A stretch of 64,000 nucleotides of DNA from Halomonas sp. HL-48. GTDB lineage: Bacteria > Pseudomonadota > Gammaproteobacteria > Pseudomonadales > Halomonadaceae. The notes under the pieces are model-generated. The model had not been told where the DNA came from. It was given only the letters and a program-made list of their open reading frames with translations, and did no database searches. Shown here piece by piece: positions 43,154 through 53,326 of the stretch (position 1 is its first letter; each line of letters begins with the position of its first letter). A program made the translations under genes and the position numbers. The stretch spans positions 124,001-188,000 of the forward strand of contig NZ_LJZS01000005.1 of assembly GCF_001314875.1 (NCBI RefSeq), written 5' to 3'.

Positions 43154-44038
43154 TCAGTAGTTGACGCGCCGCTCAATAAAGCGGAACTGGATAATGGTCA
43201 GCACGACCACAATGGCCATCAAGATCACCGATTGAGCGGCGGATGAGCCCAGATTCAGACCTACGAAGCCATCGGCATATACTTTATAGACCAGCGTATT
43301 GGTGGCCTGAGAGGGGCCACCTTCGGTAGTGGCGTGAATAATGCCGAACGTATCGAACATTGCGTAGACCACGTTCACGACCAGTAAAAAGAAGGTGGTG
43401 GGCGACAGCAGCGGGAATACCACGGTCCAAAAACGCTTCAAGGGACTGGCCCCGTCAATCGCCGCCGCTTCAATCAGCGACTGCGGAATCGACTGCAGAC
43501 CGGCGAGGAAAAACAGGAAGTTATAGGAAATTTGCTTCCAGGCGGCGGCGAAGATCACCAGCATCATGGCGTCGTTGCCTGACGTGCGGTGGTTCCAGCG
43601 GTAGCCGACCATATCCAGTAGGTAGGGCACGATGCCTATCGACGGGTTAAAGATAAACCACCACAACACCCCGGCAATCGCGGGGGCGATCGCATAGGGC
43701 CATACCAGTAGTGTGGTGTAGGTGCTTCGCGAGCGAATCATGCGGTTGACCGTAGTGGCCATCAGCAGCGCCAGCCCCATCGATATCAGCGTGGTGCCCA
43801 CCGCGAAAACGGCGGTTACCGAGAGTGAATTGAGATAATCACCATCGCGGAACAGGCGGGCAAAATTTTCAAGGCCTACAAACGTGGTCTTGATGCCAAA
43901 CGCATCTTCGCGAAGTAGCGACTGATAAAGCGCTTGACCCGCTGGCCAGATAAAAAAGATCAGCGTGATAATGACCTGGGGGGCGAGCAGGGCGTAAGGC
44001 AACCAATGGCCCGGAAAAGTCATGCGTTTGGTTTGCAT
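43154..44038 (-). CDS. ugpA: sn-Glycerol-3-phosphate ABC transporter permease UgpA
   Basis: This 294-residue permease pairs with UgpE. It has six helices, [20 protein letters not shown] near the N-terminus, [13 protein letters not shown], and the EAA loop [40 protein letters not shown] is highly characteristic of UgpA. It is preceded by a strong intercistronic hairpin, which probably lowers its level relative to ugpB. Confidence 0.93.
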   Translation of the reverse strand: MQTKRMTFPGHWLPYALLAPQVIITLIFFIWPAGQALYQSLLREDAFGIKTTFVGLENFARLFRDGDYLNSLSVTAVFAVGTTLISMGLALLMATTVNRMIRSRSTYTTLLVWPYAIAPAIAGVLWWFIFNPSIGIVPYLLDMVGYRWNHRTSGNDAMMLVIFAAAWKQISYNFLFFLAGLQSIPQSLIEAAAIDGASPLKRFWTVVFPLLSPTTFFLLVVNVVYAMFDTFGIIHATTEGGPSQATNTLVYKVYADGFVGLNLGSSAAQSVILMAIVVVLTIIQFRFIERRVNY

Positions 44039-44060
44039 GGGCAGCTCACATCAAACAACG

Positions 44061-44093
44061 CATCGCCGCCCGCAGTTTCTGCAGGCGGCGATG
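44061..44093 (-). other. Intercistronic hairpin between ugpB and ugpA
   Basis: CATCGCCGCC and GGCGGCGATG, extended by GCAG/CTGC, form a long stem without a U tract. Such stems often stabilise the upstream binding-protein message over the permease part. Confidence 0.6.
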
Positions 44094-44105
44094 TTGGCGT
44101 TGGCG

Positions 44106-45431
44106 TTACTGGTTGGAAGACTCGAAGTCGCGCAGTAAATCGTTACCCCGGCGAACGGCGTCATCAACAGCTTCTTGCCCATCTTTGTCGCCGGATAGTA
44201 CCGCCTCAAGCTCTTCTGAGATCCGATCACGGATCTGAACGAAGTTGCCAAAGCGCAGCCCTTTCGAATTTTCCGTGGGCTCGTTGAGGGTCATCTGTTT
44301 CAGCGAAATATCGCTGCCGGGGTTTTCTTCATAGTAGCCCTGCTCTTCGCTCAAGTCCCAGGCGGCCTGGGTAATCGGCAGATACCCGGTGCGCTGGTGC
44401 CAATCGGCCTGGACTTCGGGCTGCGAAAGGTACTCAAAGAACGCGGCAACCGCGGCGTATTCTTCATCGCTGTGGCCTTGTAGTGCCCACAGGGTAGCGC
44501 CGCCGATGATCGAGTTCTGTGGCGCGCCTTCAACATCGTCGTAGTAAAGCTGCATGCCATAACCGACGTCGAATTCGGCGTTGGCCATTACATCCGCACG
44601 CGAGGAAGACGAGCCAAAGAACACGGCGCACTCGCCGGAATAGAACAGCGGTTCGGCGTCATCGCCAGCACCTGGTCCACCCCAGCGGAAGATATTGTCA
44701 TCTTCCCAGGTTTTAAGGTTGTCCCAGTGGCGGGCGACGGTTTCATTGTTGAAGTTGAGCTCGGTGTCGAGCCCGCCAAAACCGTTTTCCTTGGTACCAA
44801 GCGGCAGGTTGTGCATGGCCGAGAAGTTTTCAAGCATCACCCAGCTTGGCCAGGAGGTGGTAAACCCACACTCGGCCGCATCGGATTCAAGAATCTGTTC
44901 CGCTGCCGTTTCCATTTCCTGCCAGGTTTCCGGTGGCTGGTCGGGGTCTAGGCCTGCTTCCTCAAACACCTCACGGTTGTAGTACATGATGGGCGTTGAG
45001 GAATTAAACGGGAATGACAGCATGTTGCCGTTGGTGTCGGTGTAGTAGCCGACCACGGCGGGTAAGAACGCTTCGCGGTCGAAGGGGCGCCCATGCTCTT
45101 CCATCAACTCGTGAACTGGGTAGATAGCTCCTTCCGCGCTCATCATGGTGCCGGTACCCACTTCGAATACCTGCAAAATATGCGGTTGTTCGTTGGCGCG
45201 GAATGCGGCGATGGCACCCGTCATGGTTTCCGAGTAGTTACCGCGATAGCTGGGGTTAATGCGGTACTCGTCCTGGGATTCGTTAAAGTCCTCGGTAATC
45301 TCTTCGAGAATTTCACCGAGCTGGCCGCCCATGGCGTGCCACCAGCTAATTTCAGTAGCGGCGTTGGCAGACAAACTCAGGCTAGCAGTGGCTACACCCA
45401 CGGCGAGGCTTTGCAGCGTAAAGCGTGGCAT
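44106..45431 (-). CDS. ugpB: sn-Glycerol-3-phosphate-binding periplasmic protein
   Basis: UgpB captures glycerol-3-phosphate and glycerophosphodiesters in the periplasm. The 441-residue protein has a signal peptide (residues 1-24, SANA cleavage) and begins TEISWWHAMGGQLGE, the classic UgpB start. NSSTPIMYYNREVFEEAGLD and GYLPITQAAWDLSEEQGYY are also characteristic. AAGGAG precedes the ATG at 45431. It heads the operon, downstream of a PHO box. Confidence 0.95.
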   Translation of the reverse strand: MPRFTLQSLAVGVATASLSLSANAATEISWWHAMGGQLGEILEEITEDFNESQDEYRINPSYRGNYSETMTGAIAAFRANEQPHILQVFEVGTGTMMSAEGAIYPVHELMEEHGRPFDREAFLPAVVGYYTDTNGNMLSFPFNSSTPIMYYNREVFEEAGLDPDQPPETWQEMETAAEQILESDAAECGFTTSWPSWVMLENFSAMHNLPLGTKENGFGGLDTELNFNNETVARHWDNLKTWEDDNIFRWGGPGAGDDAEPLFYSGECAVFFGSSSSRADVMANAEFDVGYGMQLYYDDVEGAPQNSIIGGATLWALQGHSDEEYAAVAAFFEYLSQPEVQADWHQRTGYLPITQAAWDLSEEQGYYEENPGSDISLKQMTLNEPTENSKGLRFGNFVQIRDRISEELEAVLSGDKDGQEAVDDAVRRGNDLLRDFESSNQ

Positions 45432-45515
45432 GACATCTCCTTGTGGGCCTGAATGCAATCAGGCAGGGCAATGCATTGTTGAAATTTTTGGTCACATTGA
45501 CTGTAGAAAGTGTAG

Positions 45516-45555
45516 ATGACGTTTGCGTGAACGCCACATGAACGCTTGATGACGG
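45516..45555 (-). promoter_or_regulatory. PHO box upstream of ugpBAEC
   Basis: On the minus strand CCGTCAT (45555-45549), CGTTCAT, CGTTCAC and ACGTCAT (45522-45516) start exactly 11 bases apart, matching the PhoB half-site CTGTCAT at 6, 5, 4 and 5 of 7. A -10-like TACAGT follows at 45505-45500. Confidence 0.75.
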
Positions 45556-45633
45556 TAAGTAGAGGGTGAGTAGGCGGCTCAGGGCGAGGGTGATAGGCTG
45601 GAGGACAAGCTAAATAATCACAGGAAGAGCGCG

Positions 45634-46812
45634 ATGAGCGACGCAGAGCGACTGTTAGCAAAGCTGGTAGCGTTTGATACCACCTCGAGTGAATCCAACC
45701 TGGCGTTGGTCGGCTACGTGGAAGACTATCTGGCGTCGTACGGGGTCGAGGCCGAGCGGGTGATGAGTCCGTGTGGCCAAAAAGCCAACCTGATCGCCCG
45801 CATCGGCCCCGAGGCGCTGGGCGGCGTCATGCTGTCGGGGCACACCGACGTGGTGCCGGTGGCGGGGCAGCCGTGGTCGAGCGATCCTTTTACTCTGCGC
45901 GATGGCGGTGACGGCCGGCTTTACGGACGCGGCACCTGCGACATGAAAGGTTTTCTTGCCTGTGCGCTGGCCAAAGTGCCCGAATGGGTCAAGACGCCGC
46001 TCAAGCAGCCGATTTATCTGGGGTTTTCCTACGATGAAGAAATCGGCTGTGTGGGGGCGCCGAGCCTGATCGAGCGCTTCTACACGCATTACTCCACCAC
46101 GGCCCACGTGATTGTCGGCGAGCCGACCAGCATGCAGCCGGTCGTCGCGCAAAAGGGCGCCACCAACCTGCGCACCACAGTGGTTGGCCGCGAAGCCCAC
46201 AGCAGCCAGGTCAATCAGGGGACATCGGCAATTCATGTGGCCGCGCGGCTGGTGACCTTTATCGAAGACACCATGGCGGCGCTGGTCGAGGAAGGCCGGG
46301 TCGATGAAGCGTTCAACGTGCCGCATACCAGCCTGCACGTGGGCAAGATCAAGGGCGGGACCGCGATCAATATCATGGCGCGGGAATGCCAGTTCGAGTG
46401 GGAGATCCGCCATTTGCCCACCGACACTTTCGATGAGATCTACGCCCGCTTTGATGCCTTTTGCAAGCAGCTAAGCGCTGAGCTGCAGGCCAAGGGCAAG
46501 ACCGTCGAGATCACCACCGAGCCGTTGAACGTCACGGTGCCGGGGCTGGCAGATCGGGATAATGATCGGGTGCTGCGCCTTGCCAAAGACCATTTGCCGG
46601 CAGGGTGCTGCGACCACGCGGTGGCCTATGCGACCGAGGCAGGGCAGTTTCAGGGGCAGGGCTTGCAGACGCTGATCCTGGGGCCGGGCAGTATTGCCCA
46701 GGCGCATCAGCCGGATGAGTACGTTGAACGCCGCCAGCTCGAGGATTGCCTGGCGTTTTTAACTGACATGAGCGTTGCGTTGGAACAGCCCGCAGAACGT
46801 CACGGCGAGTAA
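45634..46812 (+). CDS. argE: Acetylornithine deacetylase
   Basis: ArgE removes the acetyl group from N-acetylornithine in arginine synthesis. The 392-residue M20 metallopeptidase-fold protein has zinc-site motifs SGHTDVVPV, GRGTCDMKG and SYDEEIGCVGA (catalytic EE), and the dimerisation-domain REAHSSQVNQGTSAI. The last ligand lies near GPGSIAQAHQPDEYV, a good ArgE/DapE discriminator. GGAAGAG precedes the ATG. It is divergent from ugpB. Confidence 0.92.
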   Translation: MSDAERLLAKLVAFDTTSSESNLALVGYVEDYLASYGVEAERVMSPCGQKANLIARIGPEALGGVMLSGHTDVVPVAGQPWSSDPFTLRDGGDGRLYGRGTCDMKGFLACALAKVPEWVKTPLKQPIYLGFSYDEEIGCVGAPSLIERFYTHYSTTAHVIVGEPTSMQPVVAQKGATNLRTTVVGREAHSSQVNQGTSAIHVAARLVTFIEDTMAALVEEGRVDEAFNVPHTSLHVGKIKGGTAINIMARECQFEWEIRHLPTDTFDEIYARFDAFCKQLSAELQAKGKTVEITTEPLNVTVPGLADRDNDRVLRLAKDHLPAGCCDHAVAYATEAGQFQGQGLQTLILGPGSIAQAHQPDEYVERRQLEDCLAFLTDMSVALEQPAERHGE

Positions 46813-46817
46813 TGAGG

Positions 46818-46846
46818 GTCCCACCCCGCATAGCGCCGGGTGGGAC
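46818..46846. terminator. Inverted repeat between argE and a convergent gene
   Basis: GTCCCACCC and GGGTGGGAC form a perfect 9-bp stem with an 11-base loop between two convergent genes. There is no U tract on either strand, so its role as a terminator is uncertain. Confidence 0.4.
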
Positions 46847-46858
46847 GAGGTTACCCTG

Positions 46859-47170
46859 TCAATGCTGATGATCTTCTACATAGAGCTCAGCCTTGGCATG
46901 GCGCATTACATCTTCACAGGCTTGCTGCTGCGCAAGTTGCGTCAGCAAGCGCTGGGTCACTTCAAAGCCTTTACCTAAGCAGGTATCAACTTCATGCGAA
47001 CTAATCGTTGGCGTCACGCGATAATCGATTTTTATCGTGCGACCGCCGCCTTCTAGCCGATCCGCGAACCCCCTGAGACGCCACGCGATTCTCTCTTTCC
47101 AGCTAGCTGATTCTTCCGCGCCTTCGTTTACGCTAAACGTGCACTGCCATTCCGGTTTGTAGACCTTCAT
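46859..47170 (-). CDS. Hypothetical protein, conserved in related genera
   Basis: This 103-residue protein (KVYKPEWQCTFSVNEGAEES, SWKERIAWRLRGFADRLEGG, RVTPTISSHEVDTCLGKGFE) resembles small uncharacterised pseudomonad proteins with a similar WKERIAWRLR-type helix. No signal peptide is seen. I use the ATG at 47170, preceded by GGAGG, not the longer frame to 47251. Function unknown. Confidence 0.65.
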   Translation of the reverse strand: MKVYKPEWQCTFSVNEGAEESASWKERIAWRLRGFADRLEGGGRTIKIDYRVTPTISSHEVDTCLGKGFEVTQRLLTQLAQQQACEDVMRHAKAELYVEDHQH

Positions 47171-47422
47171 AGGGAGAACCTCCACTGCAATTTGGAAAGA
47201 ATGATCGATCGTGATTCGTACTCCGTCTGTCTGATGTTGTTGCCCCACCACTATACCTACTTTACGGCGTAATCCGAAATGAAACCGTCACAAGTGTCGC
47301 GACGCGGACGCCTGCATAGCGTAGGCTGTAGCTGGCACGCCTGACGATTAAGCGCTTTTTGCAGGCGCGTCATCTCATTATTTTTGATGATCTCGGCTGA
47401 CCCAGTCGCCAAGGGGTGCCCA

Positions 47423-48247
47423 ATGGGAACACCATCGTCCATTATCGAACGTTTTAACGTCGTCCAGCACGGGCCGCCAAACGCATCGACATTGCTGTTG
47501 CTGCATGGCCTTGGCTGCGATCAAACGCTGTGGCACCCGGTGCTGCCGTACTTGACCGAGTATCACGTGGTGGTGATGGACCATTGGGGGGCAGGCCGGT
47601 CGCAGATTGATGAAAGCGAGGTGGCGGCGCATGCCAGTCTCGCCGGTTATGCCGACGACGTGCTGGCCGTGTGCAACGCCTTGGCGCTGCGTGATGTCAT
47701 CCTGGTTGGCCACTCGTTCAGCAGCATGGTCGCGTTACTGGCGGCCCGACAGCAGCCCGACAGGTTTCGCCATCTGGTGATGCTTTGTGCATCGGCCTGC
47801 TACCTCAACGATCCGCCTCTCTATACCGGTGGCTATAGCGAAGAAGATCTGACCGGCCTGATGACGCTGATGGAGCAGAACTACTCCGAGTGGGCCAGTT
47901 CCGTGTCATCCGTGGCTATGGGCGAGCAGTCGGCGGAAGCGTACCGTGAAGACCTGCGCGAGCGCTTTCTCGACAACAACCGCGGCAGGCTGCGTCAGCT
48001 GGCGAAGCTGGTGTTTTTTGGTGATCATCGGCAGCGGCTGGCCGACTGTCGGGTGCCCGCAAGCGTGCTGCAAACCGAAACCGACGCCATGGTGCCGTTA
48101 TCGGCGGCGCGCTATCTAGCCGATCACCTGCCAAATGGTAGGCTTGAGATGCTTGCCTGCCCGGGGCATTATCCGCCGCTGACCCACCCTGAGCTGCTTG
48201 GGCGCTCGCTGGGTCATATCGTTGACCTTGCTTGCCCAACCACTTAA
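47423..48247 (+). CDS. RsbQ-like alpha/beta hydrolase
   Basis: This 274-residue hydrolase matches the RsbQ/KAI2/D14 group: RFNVVQHGPPNASTLLLLHG, MDHWGAGRSQ, nucleophile GHSFSSMVAL, acid in TETDAMVP and catalytic histidine in CPGHYPPL. In Bacillus, RsbQ feeds the energy-stress signal to RsbP, a PAS-domain phosphatase. Here the next gene is a PAS protein, suggesting the same small-molecule-to-PAS logic. AAGGGG lies before the ATG at 47423. The ligand is unknown. Confidence 0.85.
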   Translation: MGTPSSIIERFNVVQHGPPNASTLLLLHGLGCDQTLWHPVLPYLTEYHVVVMDHWGAGRSQIDESEVAAHASLAGYADDVLAVCNALALRDVILVGHSFSSMVALLAARQQPDRFRHLVMLCASACYLNDPPLYTGGYSEEDLTGLMTLMEQNYSEWASSVSSVAMGEQSAEAYREDLRERFLDNNRGRLRQLAKLVFFGDHRQRLADCRVPASVLQTETDAMVPLSAARYLADHLPNGRLEMLACPGHYPPLTHPELLGRSLGHIVDLACPTT

Positions 48248-48273
48248 GGCCTTTCCATGAATGGTGTCTGCTT

Positions 48274-48774
48274 ATGACAACGCCTCCAACGCCGGGCCTC
48301 ACTACGCGTGAATCCTGGTGGGAACATGCGCCCACCGGGCAGCTGGTGGTGGATGCACATGGAAGGGTATATGCCTGTAATGCCCAACTGGCCGAATGGA
48401 TGGGCCAGCCGGCGTCGGATCTGATGGGTCTCCAGGCCAGTGAGCTGTTCGACCCGGCGTCGCGGGCCATTTATCTCGGGCTCTTTGCATTTCGCATGGC
48501 GACCATGGGGCGCGTGGATGAGGTGCACCTGGTCCTGCGCTCGGTGCACCACGACGATATTCCCGTTCTATGTTGCGCCGTTCGCCACATCGTTGATGAC
48601 GAACGCCTCACGCAAATCTCGTTGCTGCCGATACACCGTAAGAACCGGTTGGAAAGCGAGCTGATTCATGCCCGGCAGGCTGCGGAGCAAGCCGCTGAAG
48701 AACGCGCGCAAGCGCTTGCCGAGCTGGAGCGGGCGATGCAGCAATTGAACAGCTTGCGATCTCCTCACGACTAG
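48274..48774 (+). CDS. PAS-domain protein (putative RsbQ partner)
   Basis: This 166-residue protein has one PAS domain (about 15-115, SWWEHAPTGQLVVDAHGRVY and CNAQLAEWMGQPASDLMG) and a C-terminal coiled coil (ESELIHARQAAEQAAEERAQ, about 128-158) with no output domain. It starts 26 bases after the RsbQ-like gene. The coiled coil suggests that it signals by dimerising or by binding another protein, with the GGDEF-EAL protein 84 bases downstream as a candidate. The partnership is inferred from gene order. Confidence 0.8.
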   Translation: MTTPPTPGLTTRESWWEHAPTGQLVVDAHGRVYACNAQLAEWMGQPASDLMGLQASELFDPASRAIYLGLFAFRMATMGRVDEVHLVLRSVHHDDIPVLCCAVRHIVDDERLTQISLLPIHRKNRLESELIHARQAAEQAAEERAQALAELERAMQQLNSLRSPHD

Positions 48775-48858
48775 ACCATAGGCTGATGACGCTTACTTAC
48801 CGTATTCAGGGCGAGTGTTTCACGGTATGTTGCCGGTAGGCGCACACGGCTAAGCGGG

Positions 48859-51800
48859 ATGAAGAATGCGGCAGGCGCCACGACGGTGGCGACGCCCGGT
48901 ATGCCGCCCTCCCTCGATAACCGATGCGCTGGAATCTACCCGTTAGCGATTGATGACAATAAGCCGGAAGAGGACGTCACCGTGCCAATCAACGCGCGCG
49001 ATCTTGCGTTAGACACGCTGCTGTTAATGACCGTCGCCACGCTGATGCTCATGGGCGTGGTCGGCAGCCTCTTTGGCCTGTCCGAACCCCACTCGCTGTT
49101 TGCCGTCGCGCTGGTGCCCGACGCGGCGATCGCCACCTCCCTCGCCAGCATCGGCGTGCTGGCCATTCTCCAGGGATGGCGGCGCATGCGATGGTTGAGC
49201 GCCTTGGCGTTAATGGCGCTGGCGCTTTACACCCTTGCCCATAACGCACTTGCGCCCACCACAGCCCCCTCCTGGCTAACCGGCCAGGAACGAATGAGCA
49301 GCATTGGCGCAATGCTTCTCCTATCGGTAGTGATGGCGCTGTGGTGCGGCCAGTCGACCCCCAGACGCCGATTATTTTGGCTGTTCTGTGGGCTTGGACA
49401 ATGGCTGTTCGGCGGGCTGTTACTGGTCAGACTGTGGGTGGGCGTCGAACTGGATCATCCGATGTTTTCCTCGTCACCGGTGGCGGCGGTGGTGTTCACA
49501 CTGCTGTTGGGAACCGCCATGGTGGCGTCCTACCTGCGCCGTTCCCCCGGGCCGCTCAACCTGACCCGCACCACCGCGCTGGCGTGTCTGGCCGGGGTGG
49601 CCGCCAGCGCACTGGCCTGGGGATTACTCAGCCTGCAGCAGTTCAACGATACGCAGCAACAGGCTCGATACTTGCTGGACAACGTGCAGTTGAACGCCGA
49701 AAAGGCAGTCCAGTCGCGGCTGCAGCTGTTGCAGCGCATGGCCGAGCGGATTGATGCCGCGCCGGACGGCTTCGATCGTGAGCTGCTGACCCTGGACGGG
49801 GAAAGCTATCTGCGTGATACCCCAAGCCTGCAGGCGATCGCCCTGGTCGATGAGCGCTTGAGTCCCATCTGGTTCCATTCCCGCACATTCGAAAGCGAAT
49901 TATGGCTTCAGCAACAGCTCGGCAAGCCGTCGGTGCCCGAGTGGTTGTCGGTGCCCTTTGAACGGCCCTGGGTGGTGATTTCTGACCCTTACACACCGAG
50001 CCTGGCGTTTGTGGCCATGCCCCTCGCCCAGCGGCAACAACGGCTGGTGGCGAGCCTCGACCTGGCCATACTGTTCAGCTATGACTTGCGCCTCGAGCTG
50101 GGGCCCTTTCAGGTTAATATCAGCCGCAGCGGCACGCCCCTGCTGATGCTGCAGCCGCCTAGCGCGCAGACAGCGCCCGAACGCCACCCCGGGCGGATAT
50201 TGGCGAAGCGCAATGCGGGCTTGCCCGGCGGTGTCAGCCTGCGTCTGGAAGCGCTTTCAGGTAGCCATTACAACTGGTACCTGGCCGGTTTCGCGCCCGT
50301 GACGGTTGCCATGGTGGGGCTGATGCTGAGCGGTTTAGCGGCGTTTTGCATCGGTTTGGTGGGCGCCAGCATTGCCCGGGCGAGAGAGCTTGCGGAGGCG
50401 CGTCAGAACCTTGAAGACCAGCAGCACATCCAGCGCATGATCGCCCAGCAGGCGCCGCTGGACGATATCCTGGAAAATCTGTGCCGGTTGCTTGAGCGTC
50501 AACTGCCCGGTGCGCTGTGTTCGATCATGCTGGTCAATAACGCCAAGACACACTTAACCCTGGCGACGGGGTCGCGCCTGCCCACGGCGTTCCGGGAGGC
50601 GATTCAACAGGTGCCGATTGGCCCGTCCATGGGGGCGTGTGGCACGGCGGCCTATCAACGTTGCCAGGTGATTTGCGAGTGTATCCAAGGCGATGCGCGC
50701 TGGCAGGGGTTCCACGACATTACCCGCAGGACCGGCCTGGCCGCGTGCTGGTCAATCCCGGTGATAGGCAGTAACGGCCAGCTGCTGGGCACATTCGCCA
50801 CCTATTATCACCAGCCACGGGTGCCCTGCGAACGTGATGCGTTGCTGATCGAGAAAGCGGCGGGCCTGATGGCCCTGGCGGTCGAGCGCTTCCAGGTACG
50901 CCGCTCGCTGGAGGAAAGCGAGCAGCGCTATCGGTCGTTGTTTACCCACCACCCCGACGCGGTCTTCTCGCTTGACGAGCAAGGGCGGTTCGTGACCGCC
51001 AACGCCACCTGTGCATCGATCAGCGGCTACCCCCTCGACGAGATTATCGGTCGCCATTTCTATTTCTTTATTGCCGATGAAGACATCGAGACCGTCGGGC
51101 AGCGCTATCAGGCCGTCATGCAGGGCAGCATCATTCGCTACGAGCTGACCATCCGGGATCGCGCCGGGCAGCCGCACATCATGGACCTGATCAATCTGCC
51201 CATCGTGGTGGATGGCGAGATACAGGGACTTTATGGCATTGCGCAGGAAGTGACCGAAAAGCACCAGCAGGAATCCCGGCTGCGCACCCTTGAGCGCAGC
51301 GTTGAAGCCAGCGTCAACGGCGTGGTGATTGCTGATGCTACTCAGCCGGGCATGCCCATCGTGTATGCCAACCAAGCCTTTACCGCCATGACCGGCTATG
51401 ACCATTCAGAGGTGCTGGGGCGCAACTGTCGTTTTCTGCAAGGCAGCGGCACCGACCCGGCGACGGTGCAAACCATCCGCGAGCACCTGGCCGAACACCG
51501 CGATGTTCACGTTACCCTGCGCAACTATCGCAAGGACGGCAGCCTGTTCTGGAATGATTTATACATTGCCCCGGTACGCAACCCGGACGGTCAACTGACC
51601 CACTACGTCGGCGTGCAGCACGACATCACCAAGCATAAAGCCTTTGAAGAACGGCTGGCCTACCATGCTACCCATGATGATCTGACGCGGCTGCCCAATC
51701 GCTCGCTGTTCGAGGAGACGCTGAGCGACGCCTTTGCCCAGGCCAGGCAGCGCCACCACGCGGTCGGCGTGCTGTTTGTCGACCTCGACGACTTCAAGCC

Positions 51801-52983
51801 GATCAACGACAACCTGGGCCATGCCGTGGGTGACCGAGTGCTGGAAGAAGTCGCCAACCGGCTGATCGACGCGGTGGATGAGCAGCACCTGGTGGCCCGC
51901 CTGGGCGGTGACGAGTTCGTCATTCTGCACCCGCACGTGGCGGACGAAACCGCAGTGGTGGATGTCGCCGACCGGCTGCTCGCCAAGCTGTCGCGCCCTT
52001 ACGTGATCGACGGGCACGAGCTGTATCTGACCGCGAGCGTCGGCATCGCCATCAGCCAGGACGATACGACAGAGCCGCAAATGCTGATCCAGCAGGCGGA
52101 CATGGCGATGTACAAGGCCAAGCAGCAGGGGCGCAACGCCTACCAGTGGTTTACCGAGGCCTTTACCGACAACGCCAGCGAGCGCCTGATGTTGCGCAAC
52201 GACCTGCAGGAAGCCATCGAACGCCAGGCCTTCGAGCTGTATTACCAGCCGTTGCTTAACCGCAAGGGGCAGCTGGTGGGGGTGGAAGCGCTGTTGCGCT
52301 GGCGGCATCCGACCAAGGGCTTTATTTCGCCAGCGCGCTTTATTCCGCTGGCGGAGGCCACCGGTCAGATCATGCCGATCAGCGAATGGGTCCTGGCGCG
52401 TGCCTGTCGTGACATGCAAGCCCTTGCCGCGCAAGGGCGCGGCAAGGTGTCAGTGGCGGTAAACCTGTCGCCCTTGCAGTTTCAACGGTCAAGCTTTCTC
52501 GCCACGCTGCGCCAGACATTGGCAGTAACCGGGTTACCGGCTCGGCAGCTGACGCTGGAGCTTACTGAAGGCATTCTTATGGAGAATACCGAGGCGGCCA
52601 TCGAGACCCTGCATGCGCTGCGGCAAATGGAGATCGGCGTTTCCATCGATGATTTCGGCACCGGCTTCTCAAGCCTGAGCTACCTTAAACACCTGCCGAT
52701 CAGTACGGTAAAAATCGATCGCAGCTTTGTTCACGAGCTTAACCAGGGCGACAGCGATGCGGCGATCGTCAAAGGTATCATTTCCATGGCCCACCACCTG
52801 GGGCTGAACGTGGTGGCCGAGGGCGTTGAAACCGCGGAGCAGCACCGTCGATTATTGGACTATCATTGCGATGCGTTTCAAGGCTTCGGACTGGCCAAAC
52901 CCATGCCACTGAAAGACCTGGTCGCGTTTATTGATGCCCTCCATGAACCGTCAGGAGCCGCCGGTGACCGCGATAGCCAATAG
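48859..52983 (+). CDS. Membrane GGDEF-EAL protein with GAF, PAS and LOV-type domains
   Basis: This 1374-residue inner-membrane cyclic-di-GMP protein has, in order: about seven N-terminal helices (to ~265), an extracytoplasmic segment (~270-490), another helix, a GAF domain (~555-690), a PAS domain (~700-815), a LOV-type PAS (~825-930), GGDEF (~945-1100) and EAL (~1120-1365). The LOV motif GRNCRFLQG carries the flavin-adduct cysteine C857, with [11 protein letters not shown] after it. RLGGDEF (1015-1020) and the EAL at 1143-1145 look intact, so it may both make and degrade cyclic di-GMP. No clear Shine-Dalgarno supports the first ATG. Confidence 0.88.
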   Translation: MKNAAGATTVATPGMPPSLDNRCAGIYPLAIDDNKPEEDVTVPINARDLALDTLLLMTVATLMLMGVVGSLFGLSEPHSLFAVALVPDAAIATSLASIGVLAILQGWRRMRWLSALALMALALYTLAHNALAPTTAPSWLTGQERMSSIGAMLLLSVVMALWCGQSTPRRRLFWLFCGLGQWLFGGLLLVRLWVGVELDHPMFSSSPVAAVVFTLLLGTAMVASYLRRSPGPLNLTRTTALACLAGVAASALAWGLLSLQQFNDTQQQARYLLDNVQLNAEKAVQSRLQLLQRMAERIDAAPDGFDRELLTLDGESYLRDTPSLQAIALVDERLSPIWFHSRTFESELWLQQQLGKPSVPEWLSVPFERPWVVISDPYTPSLAFVAMPLAQRQQRLVASLDLAILFSYDLRLELGPFQVNISRSGTPLLMLQPPSAQTAPERHPGRILAKRNAGLPGGVSLRLEALSGSHYNWYLAGFAPVTVAMVGLMLSGLAAFCIGLVGASIARARELAEARQNLEDQQHIQRMIAQQAPLDDILENLCRLLERQLPGALCSIMLVNNAKTHLTLATGSRLPTAFREAIQQVPIGPSMGACGTAAYQRCQVICECIQGDARWQGFHDITRRTGLAACWSIPVIGSNGQLLGTFATYYHQPRVPCERDALLIEKAAGLMALAVERFQVRRSLEESEQRYRSLFTHHPDAVFSLDEQGRFVTANATCASISGYPLDEIIGRHFYFFIADEDIETVGQRYQAVMQGSIIRYELTIRDRAGQPHIMDLINLPIVVDGEIQGLYGIAQEVTEKHQQESRLRTLERSVEASVNGVVIADATQPGMPIVYANQAFTAMTGYDHSEVLGRNCRFLQGSGTDPATVQTIREHLAEHRDVHVTLRNYRKDGSLFWNDLYIAPVRNPDGQLTHYVGVQHDITKHKAFEERLAYHATHDDLTRLPNRSLFEETLSDAFAQARQRHHAVGVLFVDLDDFKPINDNLGHAVGDRVLEEVANRLIDAVDEQHLVARLGGDEFVILHPHVADETAVVDVADRLLAKLSRPYVIDGHELYLTASVGIAISQDDTTEPQMLIQQADMAMYKAKQQGRNAYQWFTEAFTDNASERLMLRNDLQEAIERQAFELYYQPLLNRKGQLVGVEALLRWRHPTKGFISPARFIPLAEATGQIMPISEWVLARACRDMQALAAQGRGKVSVAVNLSPLQFQRSSFLATLRQTLAVTGLPARQLTLELTEGILMENTEAAIETLHALRQMEIGVSIDDFGTGFSSLSYLKHLPISTVKIDRSFVHELNQGDSDAAIVKGIISMAHHLGLNVVAEGVETAEQHRRLLDYHCDAFQGFGLAKPMPLKDLVAFIDALHEPSGAAGDRDSQ

Positions 52984-53299
52984 CGAGCCCGCCCCGTCAG
53001 GCGGGTGGTATCTTTATCTACTCGAATGCCGGCGGGGTACATACGTGGGCATCACCAACGATTTGACCAAGCGCTACCGTGCCCATGTGACCGGTAAAGG
53101 CGCACGGTTCACCCGGGCTAACCCACCGTTGGCCCTGTTGGGCGCGCAGCCGTTTCCCGACCGGGCCAGCGCCAGCCGCGCCGAATACCGGCTCAAGCGC
53201 CAGTCGCCCCGGCAAAAGCGTGCCTGGGCCGCCCAGTGGCCGTGCCTGTGGGAGCCTGACCACGTGGACGGCGAGCTCAACTCGACGGTATCCGACTAA
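52964..53299 (+). CDS. GIY-YIG nuclease superfamily protein (UPF0213-like)
   Basis: This protein of about 111 residues has the GIY-YIG core [20 protein letters not shown], the conserved arginine in [16 protein letters not shown], and [16 protein letters not shown] with the catalytic glutamate. Single-domain members of this group are uncharacterised DNA-metabolism proteins. I propose the GTG at 52964, since AGGAG lies six bases upstream. It overlaps the preceding gene's end by 20 bases. ATG options at 52934 and 52943 also exist. Confidence 0.83.
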   Translation: MTAIANSEPAPSGGWYLYLLECRRGTYVGITNDLTKRYRAHVTGKGARFTRANPPLALLGAQPFPDRASASRAEYRLKRQSPRQKRAWAAQWPCLWEPDHVDGELNSTVSD

Positions 53300-53326
53300 C
53301 GGCGCTTAGCGATGTCAGGAGGCATC

